A stretch of 64,000 nt of DNA from Letharia columbiana (taxonomy: Eukaryota > Ascomycota > Lecanoromycetes > Lecanorales > Parmeliaceae): NCBI RefSeq assembly GCF_014066305.1, contig NW_023501060.1, forward strand, positions 620,001 through 684,000, in the 5' to 3' direction. Shown here one piece after another: positions 54,323 to 64,000 of the stretch (its first letter is position 1; the number at the start of each line of letters is the position of its first letter). The translations under genes and the position numbers were made by a program. The notes beneath the pieces were generated by a model, which ran no database searches, was not told the origin of the DNA, and worked only from the letters and a program-made list of their open reading frames with translations.

Positions 54323-55920
54323 AACTTATCTATAGTAAATTTTCATTAATTTCATAACCACTAAATCATAACTATCTTATTATATCAAGCCTCCTTATTC
54401 CAGATAACTTTAACACCACTATCATACTACTTTATTTCAACCTAGATTCTTATATTCTTCGATTTATTCACACTATAAAAGATAAAAAAAGGCTTATAGC
54501 GATTAATATTGTTAGCGAATATATAAATCATAAGTGTTACTTATCTCTTATTCTAACTAAATCTATAAGTCTTTATTTATATAATGGCTACTCTCTTAAA
54601 ATCATAGTACTTATTATTTAAGAACTTGAACTATAAAGACATCTAATTTATATTTCCGATATCGTAAAGATAATATCTTTCACTATTATAAAGAGGGATC
54701 TATTCAAATAGTAGCTGTAAATTACGACGATTAAAGCGTAATTAGAATTTAATTTTAAAGCGAAAGTCTTCGGCTTAAACCTATCTATAATTTATTAGCA
54801 AACATCACCTATATAAGAATATCTTCTCTCTTATACATTACGCCTTTTTTATAAACTAATATAAGACTACATTAATTCGCTTTTAAAAGGTCTAAAATTA
54901 ATCTATTAACGTAGTAAAATCAATATAATTAGCCTTCTTCCCTTCCTTCCTAATTACCTAATAGAGATATATATCCTTATAGATAGATAAGATCTTTTAA
55001 ACGAATCAGCGATAATTAATTAATCTTTCAGCTATTCTTACTATCTCAAACTTAAAAAAAAGACGATATTTAAGCTCTATTTTTTTGCTTTTTTAATTTA
55101 ATTTTTTTTTTTTTTTTTTTTTTAAATTTTAATTTTTTTTTTTTTTTTTTTTTTTATTTTTTATTATTTTTTTTTTATTATAAATTTTTAAAATATAAAA
55201 TTTTAATTATAATATTTTATTAATCTTTTTTTTTTTTTTTATTTATATTTTTTTAAATTTATAAAAAAATTAAAATTTTTTTTTTTTTTTTTTTTTTTAT
55301 TTTTTTTTTTTTTTTTTTTTTTTAATTATTTAAAATAATTATTAAAAAAAAATATTTTATATAATTTTTTTTTTTTTTTTTTTAAAAAAAATTAATAAAA
55401 AAAAAAAAAATATTTTTTTTTATTTATATAATAAATTAAAAAATATAATTATTATTATTTTTTATTATTTTTTTTTTTTTTATTTTTATTAATAATTTTT
55501 TTTAATATAATTAATTTTTTTTAATTAAAAAAAAAACTTTTTTAAAAAACTAAAATTAAATTAAAAAAAAAAAAAAAATAAATAATAAAAAAAAAAAAAA
55601 ATAAAAAAAAAAAAAAAAATAAAAAAAAAATAAATAATAAAAAAATAAATAAAAATAAAATTTTAAAAAATTAAAAAAATAAATAAATAAAAATAAAATA
55701 AAAAAAATTAATAATTTAAATTATAAAAAAATATTTTTTTCTTATTTTTTTTTTATAACAAAAAAAAAAAAAAAATAAAATTAAAAAAAAAAAATAAAAA
55801 TTTATATATTTATTAAAATATAATTTTTTTAAAATAAAAAAAACAAAAAACAAATAAAATAATAAAAAAAAAAATAAAAAAAATATAAAAAAAAAAACTT
55901 TAAATATTTTTTATTTTTTT
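54323..55920. other. AT-rich insert between the 161-bp repeats, right half low-complexity A/T
   Basis: Positions 54323-55080 are AT-rich but still complex, with cytosines retained on the plus strand and few guanines. From about 55081 to 55920 the sequence is almost only A and T homopolymers, as at 40.5-41.0 kb, and is probably unreliable. No gene was recognised. The segment could be the interior of a short LTR-type element or a misassembled join. Confidence 0.55.
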
Positions 55921-55954
55921 GTGTTTGGGAGAGAGCAAAACAACCTCCCCCCTT

Positions 55955-56115
55955 TAATTTATCTAACGATTTATTACGGTACAAGCGCTCGGACACATAA
56001 ATTGGCGGGCCGCGGGATGATAATCCCCGATAAGATCGCCATTGCCGTTACACATGTAGGTTAGTTAGCATCGCACGCACTTCGCAACCTTTCAGCCCGG
56101 ACGTGGTGCTTACAG
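55955..56115 (+). repeat. Right copy of the 161-bp exact direct repeat
   Basis: Identical to 54162-54322. The sequence just to its left (55921-55954) looks like a corrupted version of 54121-54161. Confidence 0.9.
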
Positions 56116-56501
56116 GAGCGGAGATGGGCGGTCAATGCTAGGTAGTCCGCGTAATGGAATGAGTTGAGCGGCCTACATGCATATCAGTAGGGAGAAGAGA
56201 GCATGTGTGGAGGGGTGTGAAGCGAGCGGAATCGACGCGAGCGGGCGAGGGAACGAAACGGCATGGGGTAATACAACAGTATTTCTTGTGCCACCCCAAT
56301 GTCAGCTTCTGATCCTACTGCACAGCTTAGCTGCGTCCAACCCCGCCGCTTACAGACTTCACTCGCAATGTTCAGCTCGAATATCTCCGGCACATCCAGC
56401 ACATCCACATCCAGCAAGACTCCTTCTTCACCAACGTCAATATACATAACGCAGCCTTGGGCCCCAGATCAGACTGAAGACATAAACACCTCAACCGAGA
56501 C
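56116..56501. other. Intergenic / upstream region of the rhodopsin-domain gene
   Basis: This is normal-composition sequence. Overlapping open frames (56177..56449 and 56299..56505) end before or at the chosen start codon and have no domain content. One of them could contribute a longer N-terminus by an alternative splice that I could not resolve. Confidence 0.45.
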
Positions 56502-57723
56502 ATGAGTCCGACATCTAGCTACACGGTACAATTCTTTCCATCTGTGGACGCGCTGCGCCAGACCGAAAGCTGATTTTACGATAGCATGTCAATTGGGCTT
56601 TGACTGGGACAGCTGGCGCCTTAACAATTGGTCGCTATGCCATCCGCTACGTCAGCTCACGGCGATTCTTCTGGGATGATTTGGTGCATTTGTGTGCTCT
56701 TGTGGTCTTGATCGCACATGGTGGCACAGACCAGCTTTCATTGAATTCGAAGGCCAGAATAAAGAATGCGGCAAACTCTAAGCCGCGGCCCTCCCAAACC
56801 TACCTTCTCGGGCTCTACGAACATAATGAACGACTAAGTAGCGTCAATAACTGTTTCTTGTACTTGGTATTTTGGATAGTGAAGCTGTCATTCTTGATGC
56901 TCTACCGCTTCTTGTTCCAGTCTTCGACACCGTTCAAGAAGGCATGGTGGGTGGTACTAGCCTTTACCGTTGTGACCTTCTGGGTACCTATTGCGGGCGT
57001 TCTCTCCACTTGTGCTGGTGCAGATACCGTGGCCGATTACAGTCAGTGTTTCTTCCGATCTTCCTTTCAGCTCACCTAGACTAATGAGGTATTCTCATAG
57101 AGGCTTGCGATGGGCAAACTCATGGACGGGTAATCAAACTGGAGTACAGCTGTGTTGTGAACATTGTATCTGACTTGGCAAGTAGGTTACCCTTGTTTTG
57201 CCTGGATTGTCAGGCCAGCAATAACTGACTTTCACAAGTAATGGCCCTGCCCTTTTGGATGCTCAAAGACTTGAAGATCGCTATGTCCCAAAAGCTCGGA
57301 CTGGCATTCATATTTTCTTTTGCGATTGTCTGCGTAGCATTGGACATTGTTCGTGTCGTCGAGGCTGTATCTCAAAACCAAGCACTATACACCGTCATCG
57401 AGATTAACTTGGTCGTCGTCATGTCTTGTCTACCAACATACCGCTCTTTACTGAGCATCAGACAACGAAACAAACCACACCAAAGTCACCCCTGGAGATC
57501 CCTCGAACAGGGGAACTATTGGAGAAGCCATGAAGGTGACAATCATCCGCTCAGGAGACGAAAGTCCAGTGATTTTGAAGTTGAAATGAGCGCAAAATCC
57601 ATCCATATCACACAGGCCTTGGATATATCGAACGTTGCACGGGACTCGGATCCGCTAGATACCACAAGCAAGCCGGCAAGAGCAGCATCATCACCAGCTG
57701 TCCGCACACAAGCCTTCTCATAG
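56502..57723 (+). CDS. Rhodopsin-domain (PTH11-like) integral membrane protein
   Basis: My model is exons 56502..56525, 56585..57041, 57101..57181 and 57239..57723, giving 348 aa. Family hallmarks are RRFFWDDLVHL after the first helix, the helices CFLYLVFWIVKLSFLMLYRF and WWVVLAFTVVTFWVPIAGVL, and IMALPFWMLKDLKIAMSQKL. ALDIVRVVEAV and INLVVVMSCLPTYRSLL follow. The cytoplasmic tail is Ser/Arg-rich. Exons 2-4 are secure. The first 24-nt exon (MSPTSSYT) is tentative, chosen because exon 2 is bounded by a stop just upstream and a 59-nt GT/AG intron fits in phase. Proteins of this large fungal class are putative surface sensors; no ligand is known here. One extracellular loop (GGTDQ..SKARIKN) is unusual in sequence. 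Confidence 0.75.
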
Positions 57724-58604
57724 AACGCGACTTGATGGGAACAGGGCCAAGCAAGATTCAATTGCATGTCAACGACGGAGGAAGTCCTTTGTGGCGAATT
57801 AGTACAATTGATTTTATAACAATTAACAAACACCATGAACCCTACTTCTACATCTTACATCTGTGATTGGCGGTTTAATATTGCCGCAAATCTCAATGTG
57901 CCCGAGAGAGGTGTACACGTGTTATCAGGATGGGTCAGCGGTGTAAGCGCATGCCGTAATCTGGTATAAGGCGAGACATTGTGATTGCATACTTCACTGG
58001 CTGCTATTTTTAAACGAGGCCATGAGAGAAGTGCCATGCTTTGCAATTGAATAGTGGGGCCCGCCGTAATATTACTGTACGCCGCGTTCTAGTCGGTATT
58101 ATCGTAGATCTTTTCCAGATCAGGTTAAGGTAGCCTGCTGCAGGACCTGCAGGCTTGATGGAGCAGCCACGAAGAGACGGTCATGCTATCGAGGACGTGA
58201 GTAGGAAAATAAATATGAGGCTATATTTCAAGACATGGGTTGATGGGACATTGGGACATTGACCTGATCTGATCAAGTATAATAAGTGATATGCATGATC
58301 CCGTGCCTGGCCTCTTCTGTGTGGCTGCAGCTCTGAAACAGGAAACCTGGAGGATTCCCCCTGCATCATCAAAAAGAAATATACTAGAGCACCTGTCAGC
58401 CGTGCAGTCAACACAGTCACACGCTTCCACACTTCACTACTTAACTCATGTCTTCTTTTCGTGCTTTAGCTTGCAACTGTACTACTTACACAGACTTCCA
58501 GTCTTGGCCCGTATCTCTTCGAATCAAAGTGACTCCAAACTGACGGTGCTTTGGTTACGAAGTTCTGTCGCCTGATATTTTACCTCGAATGACTTACCAT
58601 AATC
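57724..58604. other. Intergenic region
   Basis: This is 0.88 kb between two plus-strand genes, holding the promoter of the ferroportin-type gene. Open frames on either strand are short and without domain content. Confidence 0.5.
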
Positions 58605-60589
58605 ATGCTGGGCCAAGCCCACGAGACCGTTGCCTTGCCCTGGGTCAGCTCCGCTATGCCTATGATGGAGCATCACGAGAGCCACAAGAGCGAAGAGCGC
58701 CATGATGCCCACTTTGATAGCCTGACAAAGCGTCAAGCATACTGCCTCTTCGCTTCTCATATTCTATCTATGTGGAATTCACGGATGTATGAATTTGGTG
58801 TGGTGAGAGTCCCCCAGTGCTTCTTCAGAGCCAGGAAGCCAAGTCATGTGGGACGATGGTAACAATAAGCCAGATTTTATTCATTCAGGCCTCCTTCCCG
58901 GGGAATCTCACAGCGTCGTCCATCAAGTGAGTAGTATTCTTCTCCAGCATGGTGAACTTGCCGACCTCTAAACGAATCTCGCATGGTAGTGGTATCGCTG
59001 AGACCGTTTGCGTGCTCTTGTTCGCTAGCGCCCTTGGCCGCTGGGTTGACTGCACTCCTTCCCGCCTTCGAGTCCTTCTCATAACTATCGTCATTAATCG
59101 CATCAGCATTCTACTCTCTTGTATAACATGGTTCGTCATCCTGTCCTTCAGCTATCCAGTCCCAAAACAGGTCTTTTTCGCAATGGCCCTTATTCTCGGC
59201 ATGGTCGAGAAGCTCTCTCGAGGAACCAACCTCCTTTCGATGGAGCGAGACTGGGTTCCGACGCTCGCCAATGTCTCCATCGATGCCAAACATCCTGCAA
59301 CTTATGACCTGACGCACCTCAATACGACAATGAGACGGATAGATATGCTGTGCAAATTGATCGCGCCACTGGCCATCTCTACCTTCGTATTCACCGTTGA
59401 ATCAGAAAGAGTCGCGGTTGTCGTGCTGGCTGCCATGAGTACCCTAAGTTTGGGTCCTGAGTGTTGGGGTGTAAAAGAGGTATGGGACCATAACAGCCGA
59501 CTGAGAGCACGGAAAGGAAGAGTCGAAGATACTGCAACAGGCAGTAATCAAGATCAACCAATGCAGCTATGCTACACCAAGACTCCATCAGCACGACTAG
59601 CGCCAGATTTATTTGGGAAGGTCGCCTTGCAAGTTATGGGCTCAATCCGCACATATGTGGCCGACCTCGGGTACTACTTCAGCACCTCTGTGTGGATACC
59701 TTCTCTCTGCGCCGCCGTACCCCATGCATCCGTCCTTACCTTCTCAGGGACTATGCTGACATACCTTCTCAACGCCGGATATTCTCTAAACACAATCACA
59801 GGTGCCAGGGCTATCGGAGCGGTGTTTGAGATTGGCAGCACGTTCATCTTTCCGTGGGCCGTGGGAATACTCTCTACACCGAAGCATGCGACCTGCTGGT
59901 ATAATGTAGGAGATTATCATGAGGTCGAGCAGCGAGAGCCATCCTCAATATCTGACACAAGTCTTGGCGACACGGACGAGAACCACGAGCAGTGTGGCCA
60001 GAGCGGCCCTATAACCGAGCATAGTGTTATAAGAGTAGGCTCTTGGGCCCTTGGTGGTCTAGTTCTGAGCCTGGTAAGCATACCTGCACCTCCCATGGTC
60101 TTCTCAAGCTCTGTCGAAGATCAGTGCCAATTGAACTACTCCCAGATCCCTGTTGTCCTCAGCCTATTCTTTCTCGATGCAAGCCTCCATACTTCAATCA
60201 CTAGTACCTCCAGCCCACATCAATCTCCCATAACACCTTATCCCCTCAACACCATTATCCTCATTTCCTCCATCTCTATATCGCTCCTCTGCCGTTGGCT
60301 TTATGATCTTTGCGCTACCCAATTAACACAGACGCTGGTCCCGGCCACAAAACGCTCTTCCTTCGGAGGTACCGAGATGTCGATCGTCAGCCTAGTCAGT
60401 CTTGGACATTGGATCGCGGCGGCAGTGTGGCATACTCAGAGCGACTTCAAGTGGTTGGCGCTCGGCAGTTTCGCGGTTGTTGCTATTGGGGTATTAGCTT
60501 ACTACTGCTGGCAAGGCTGGTGGAGAAGGCGGCGAAGAGCGAGCGGAGAGCGGATTGGAGAAGAGCTTGGAACAAACAGTGTACTGTAA
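58605..60589 (+). CDS. Ferroportin-type (SLC40) metal exporter
   Basis: Exons 58605..58802, 58889..58926 and 58990..60589 give 611 aa. The ATG at 58605 opens a His/Glu-rich cytosolic tail (MMEHHESHKSEERHDAH) before helix 1, which contains the family's SMWNSRMYEFGV. Splicing through a 38-nt exon restores the conserved ASFPG block, then LGRWVD, the long helix NRISILLSCITWFVIL and the strongly conserved KLSRGTNLLSMERDWVPTLA. About 11-12 segments are expected, with a long hydrophilic loop at about 435-480. Animal and plant ferroportins export Fe2+ (also Co or Ni) from the cytosol. The fungal protein may act at the plasma membrane or vacuole, which cannot be decided here. The His-rich tail could sense or bind metal (inference). 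Confidence 0.87.
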
Positions 60590-61533
60590 AACTACTCTAC
60601 AATTGGTAAAGGCTTTGTGGTCCATTTGAGATCCACATTATATCTGAGCAGGGATTTATACCCCGTTCTTCACCCATCGGCGTCGATGTCCAGCCAAGTA
60701 GAAGTTTGTTAACGCAAAAAGTAAGATCTAGCTCTGGCATTTCACCAGCTGCCCCAGGTCCTCCTCTTACCCCGACCAGGACTGCATACGAAATGCTAGA
60801 CCGCACCCTCCGCGAACATAAGCCTGACTCCCTTAGTGTGGTCGTATCAAGTTCAGAAGCTCCAGTAGATCGGTCGCGAGTTTCCGCCGTAGACAGCAAG
60901 CGAAAACCCTCCAGGAAATGCCGGACTTTCTGTTTCCTCGTCCGTCTCATGCCTCGACTGAACTCATCATCGTGCCTTTTCCGCGTTCGGACTAATCCTG
61001 ATTGAACGGTACACATAGGGTTCCTTATCTAGGGCTTCTAGGCACTGTTAGGGTTTTCCGTCTGGGGTTTTCGAGGATTCTAGGTACTGTTATGGCCCCG
61101 TGTTCTAGGCGATGGTGAGTATTTTGCTTCGAGGGGTAGGGCTGTTCCCGCTTTGGAAATATTACTTACAATAAGTGTTATGAATTTTTTTGCTAAACCT
61201 CCCTACTGTCTTAGCGCTGTTGCCGAGGACGGGAATAGCGGCCTCGGCCGTGGCCCCGGACCGGCGCTTTGTAATTGCCGTATCGAGATATCTCAAACCC
61301 CTCTTCAGCAAGATCACATTCTGCAAATGGCGGCGCACACCTGGTCACATAGCAAAGGAAGCTGAGCCCATAGACAGACTCAAATATCCAATGGATCAAC
61401 AGAATACAGTATTCTGAATTAGGGCTAGATGGCGATCGAGACCCTTGCGTCGTGCATTTTTGCTTTTTCAATTCTTCCCATTTCTACACAGCTTTCCCTT
61501 GGTCAATTTCAGTAGGCTTTTGAGGTGATAGAA
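60590..61533. other. Intergenic region
   Basis: This is 0.94 kb between the ferroportin-type gene and DLD1. Open frames on both strands overlap each other (60597..61016 minus, 60706..61005 plus) and neither has an ATG start with recognisable content. A short motif, ttctaggNactgtta, occurs twice about 40 bp apart near 61035-61095. The right end contains the DLD1 promoter. Confidence 0.5.
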
Positions 61534-63303
61534 ATGTCGTTCAGAATTGATGCTCTACGCTCGCTCAATCGATGGCAAAGCAAAGGGATCAAGCAGCCTT
61601 TGACTGGAAAGAACAGCTTCCGCCAATACGCTGATGCTTTCTATCAGCCTGTTTATCGAACATCATGGAGGGCGCGAATTGGATACTTTTTCAGTGAGTA
61701 GCTATTACTACATCCCTCGTCAACGCTTGGAGCTGATGCATGTTTAGCGGGTGCAATCTCATTGGTTGTGCTAGGTAATGCTTTGGACCATTGGGTGCCT
61801 GGACTGTGGAGACGTCAGGATTGGTCTTCTGCCCTGGCTGCCGCTTCTTCGACCTCGCCGCTGTCTAAAACCCCTAAACCTCTGCACAACATCACCGACC
61901 AAAACATGAGCGAGGCACGCAAAGAGCTCATCGGCATCGTTGGCCACGATGGCGTAGACGACACCCCTGGCAACCTGCAATCTCGTTCGAGGACTGAATG
62001 GTCTCCGTCTCCGGGAAGCACCTGTGCTGCTCTCATCATCTTCCCACGCGATACCAGAGACGTCAGCGAGATCATGAAAGTGTGTCACCGCCGCCATATC
62101 CCTGTCACAGGGTTCTCCGGTGGCACAAGTCTTGACGGTGCTTTAGCATCCACCCGCGGCGGTATCTGCATTGATTTCTCACGTATGAATCGTATCTTGA
62201 AGGTGCATGATCGAGATATGGATGTCGTGGTCCAGCCTGCTGTTGGTTGGGAAGATCTGAATGCGCGGCTTGCCGAGATCGATCTCTTCTTCCCACCGGA
62301 TCCGGGGCCTGGAGCACAAATTGGTGGCATGATTGGAACCGGTTGTTCGGGCACGAACGCTTATCGCTATGGTACGATGAAAGACTGGGTCATTTCTACC
62401 ACAGTCGTGCTGGCGGATGGCACCATTGTCAAGACAAGGAATCGACCAAGAAAATCGACAGCTGGATATGACTTGACGAGGCTCATAGTTGGATCCTCGG
62501 GTACTTTAGGCTTGGTTACTGAGGCTGTCTTAAAGGTAACCTCGAAGCCTGAGAACGAGCAAGTCGCGGTCATTGCATTTCCTAGCAGCGCCAAGGCTGT
62601 CAGTACAGTCATTGACGTTGTCCAGAAAGGTATACAGCTTGCAGCTGTGGAGCTGCTCGACCATAATACCATGAGAGCAGTGAATCAAAGCGGGTATTCC
62701 GACAAGGAATGGAAAGAGACCCCAACACTATTTGTGAAGTTCTCGGGGACGAAGAGCGCCGTACAAGAGCAAGTCGATATACTGAAAGCGCTCGCAGATA
62801 AGCACGGTCGAGAATCCTTTGAGTCGTCAAGCGACCCCGAACAGATCGCTGCGCTATGGGCCGCTCGCAAAACAGCTCTCTGGAGCCTCATCGCGCAGAA
62901 GCGCGATCCAGACGACAAGTTCTTAGGCTCCGATGTTGCAGTCCCTATATCTCGATTGGCCGAGATCATCGACGAAAGTGACTCCAAAATCAAAGCAGCA
63001 GGTCTGCTTGGCTCGACTCTTGGCCATGTTGGCGATGGAAATTTCCACGCCTCCATCCTTTACGGGGAGAAAGACAGGGTTGCGGCGGAAAATATCATAG
63101 CAGATATCCGACGGCGAGGCATCGAGATGGAGGGAACTGTAACCGGGGAGCATGGTGTTGGTCTGGCGCTAAGGGATATGTTGGAGGTTGAGTTGGGCGA
63201 GAATGCTGTTGATATGATGCGGAAGATCAAAGTGGCATTGGATCCACTGTGTCTGCTAAATTGCGACAAGATCGTACGAGTGGAACCCAATGATGGGCAA
63301 TAA
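61534..63303 (+). CDS. DLD1: D-lactate dehydrogenase (cytochrome), mitochondrial
   Basis: Exons 61534..61693 and 61748..63303 give 571 aa, as in yeast Dld1. It oxidises D-lactate to pyruvate and passes electrons to cytochrome c. The basic N-terminus (MSFRIDALRSLNRWQSKG) fits a mitochondrial presequence, and one hydrophobic segment (about residues 49-65, IGYFFTGAISLVVLG) fits an inner-membrane anchor. The FAD-binding type 4 domain (about 140-320) shows FSGGTSLDGALAS, GPGAQIGGMIGTGCSGTNAY and SSGTLGLVTEAVLKV. The FAD-oxidase C-terminal domain follows, with GHVGDGNFHASIL, TGEHGVG and the terminal NCDKIVR. All expected motifs are present and the intron preserves frame. The start is the first ATG in frame. 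Confident identification. Confidence 0.95.
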
Positions 63304-63782
63304 AAGTTACCCGGGAAGGCTCAAGCGGGAGATCTGAAGACGATGAAATGACGTTAAGTCTTTCGGTTTTTGGTGAGTAAGTACCTTCTGTATCGCGCTT
63401 TTCAGATCATGTTGGACTGTAGGCACTTCAACGTATGTCTAACGACCCGCTGACATGCCCTTGGCATGACTCACGAATTATGCTCACATTATTCCTTCAT
63501 GGCTAGAATTCCGTTTGAAGGCCAAGGCTTCGGCCTCAGGGATCATGTGTGGCGAGGGGGTGTCGTATCAAGATATTCAACTATTTTAAATGCATTTAAT
63601 GAAAATTTGGATGTTTCTCATATATCTGATCTTTCTATTCTCCTTCTTCATACACCCTCCATTATTCCATCACCGCGTTTGGAGACCTTAGAAATCCTGA
63701 TTTTCCAGGAGACGTATTTATACCAGAATACATTCATCTACGAACAACCTCAAATTTACAAGAGTATCATTCCGACCAAGTC
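63304..63782. other. Intergenic region
   Basis: These 479 bp lie downstream of DLD1. An ATG frame at 63466..63918 (150 codons) overlaps the next gene candidate in another frame and has no domain content. I consider it non-coding. Confidence 0.45.
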
Positions 63783-64000
63783 ATGTCGCCTCAGACACTC
63801 ACCCGTCAAGACATCAAAGAAGATGGCAAGCAGCTTCGAACAATCACGTCTGTACATCCGATTACCGACCAAGACGATAGTCAACAGCCTGAACACAATA
63901 TGGATGGTCCATCGTTAAGGCGACCAGATACTCCGATTGCTGGTCAGCAACCCGAAATAACAGACAGTACTCCATGCGAGTCAACAGAACCCTCCTCACC
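63783..64000 (+). CDS. Start of a predicted gene, N-terminal 72 residues only
   Basis: The ATG at 63783 opens a frame that stays open to the window end. The visible sequence (MSPQTLTRQDIKEDGKQLRT, then a Gln/Asp/Pro/Thr-rich stretch ending CESTEPSSP) is hydrophilic and looks like a disordered N-terminus of a regulatory or nuclear protein. No domain is visible yet, so function cannot be given. An overlapping frame is the alternative, but its composition is less protein-like. Confidence 0.45.
   Translation, partial: MSPQTLTRQDIKEDGKQLRTITSVHPITDQDDSQQPEHNMDGPSLRRPDTPIAGQQPEITDSTPCESTEPSS

Noticed and set aside
61037..61100. Possible interstitial telomere because of tagggttttc-type sequence
   Set aside because: There is only one ttaggg-like occurrence and no tandem array; it is better described as a short duplicated motif.
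63466..63918. 150-codon ATG frame after DLD1
   Set aside because: It overlaps a more protein-like frame starting at 63783 and contains no recognisable features.

Overview
The window is nuclear DNA of a filamentous ascomycete (Pezizomycotina). The evidence is dense spliced genes with introns of about 44-150 nt and GT/AG borders, fungal-type gene families (LTE1, ankyrin-DIL protein, allantoicase, DLD1, rhodopsin-domain membrane protein), and AT-rich blocks with a repeat-induced point mutation (RIP) signature. Two nearly identical introns in unrelated genes look like introner-like elements, which were described from Dothideomycetes. I therefore favour a dothideomycete, as inference only.

Layout. 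1-4.6 kb: 5' part of an LTE1-type guanine nucleotide exchange factor (minus, running off the left edge). 7.0-10.0 kb: an eight-exon M13 (neprilysin/ECE) membrane peptidase whose HExxH zinc motif reads QKLSH, probably a pseudoenzyme. 10.6-13.2 kb: ankyrin plus dilute-domain protein, divergent from it. 14.6-16.5 kb: sucrose-type GPH transporter. 16.9-18.1 kb: allantoicase. 20.9-22.7 kb: CCT3 chaperonin subunit, convergent with a DET1-like histidine phosphatase (22.9-24.4 kb). 24.9-27.5 kb: large disordered protein of unknown function. 28.2-28.9 kb: small unknown gene carrying the second introner-like intron. 32.0-34.2 kb: intronless pseudokinase. 35.1-37.3 kb: two small unknown genes.

38.4-51.5 kb is a gene-free AT-rich isochore. 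It is made of RIP-damaged retrotransposon sequence, including a Ty3/gypsy element with recognisable reverse transcriptase, RNase H and integrase relics and direct LTR remnants. It is interrupted by pure A/T blocks that look like consensus or assembly failure. A smaller AT-rich block (54.3-55.9 kb) is flanked by an exact 161-bp direct repeat.

51.5-64 kb, apart from that block, is ordinary gene space: an ACS-family MFS transporter, a rhodopsin-domain membrane protein, a ferroportin-type exporter, mitochondrial D-lactate dehydrogenase (DLD1) and the start of one more gene.

The genes do not form one pathway. Housekeeping functions (CCT3, LTE1, DLD1) are mixed with transport and nitrogen scavenging. 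I see no secondary-metabolite core enzyme, CRISPR array or rRNA gene, and did not recognise a tRNA gene. The items most worth following are the introner-like intron pair, the catalytically dead M13 protein and the pseudokinase.
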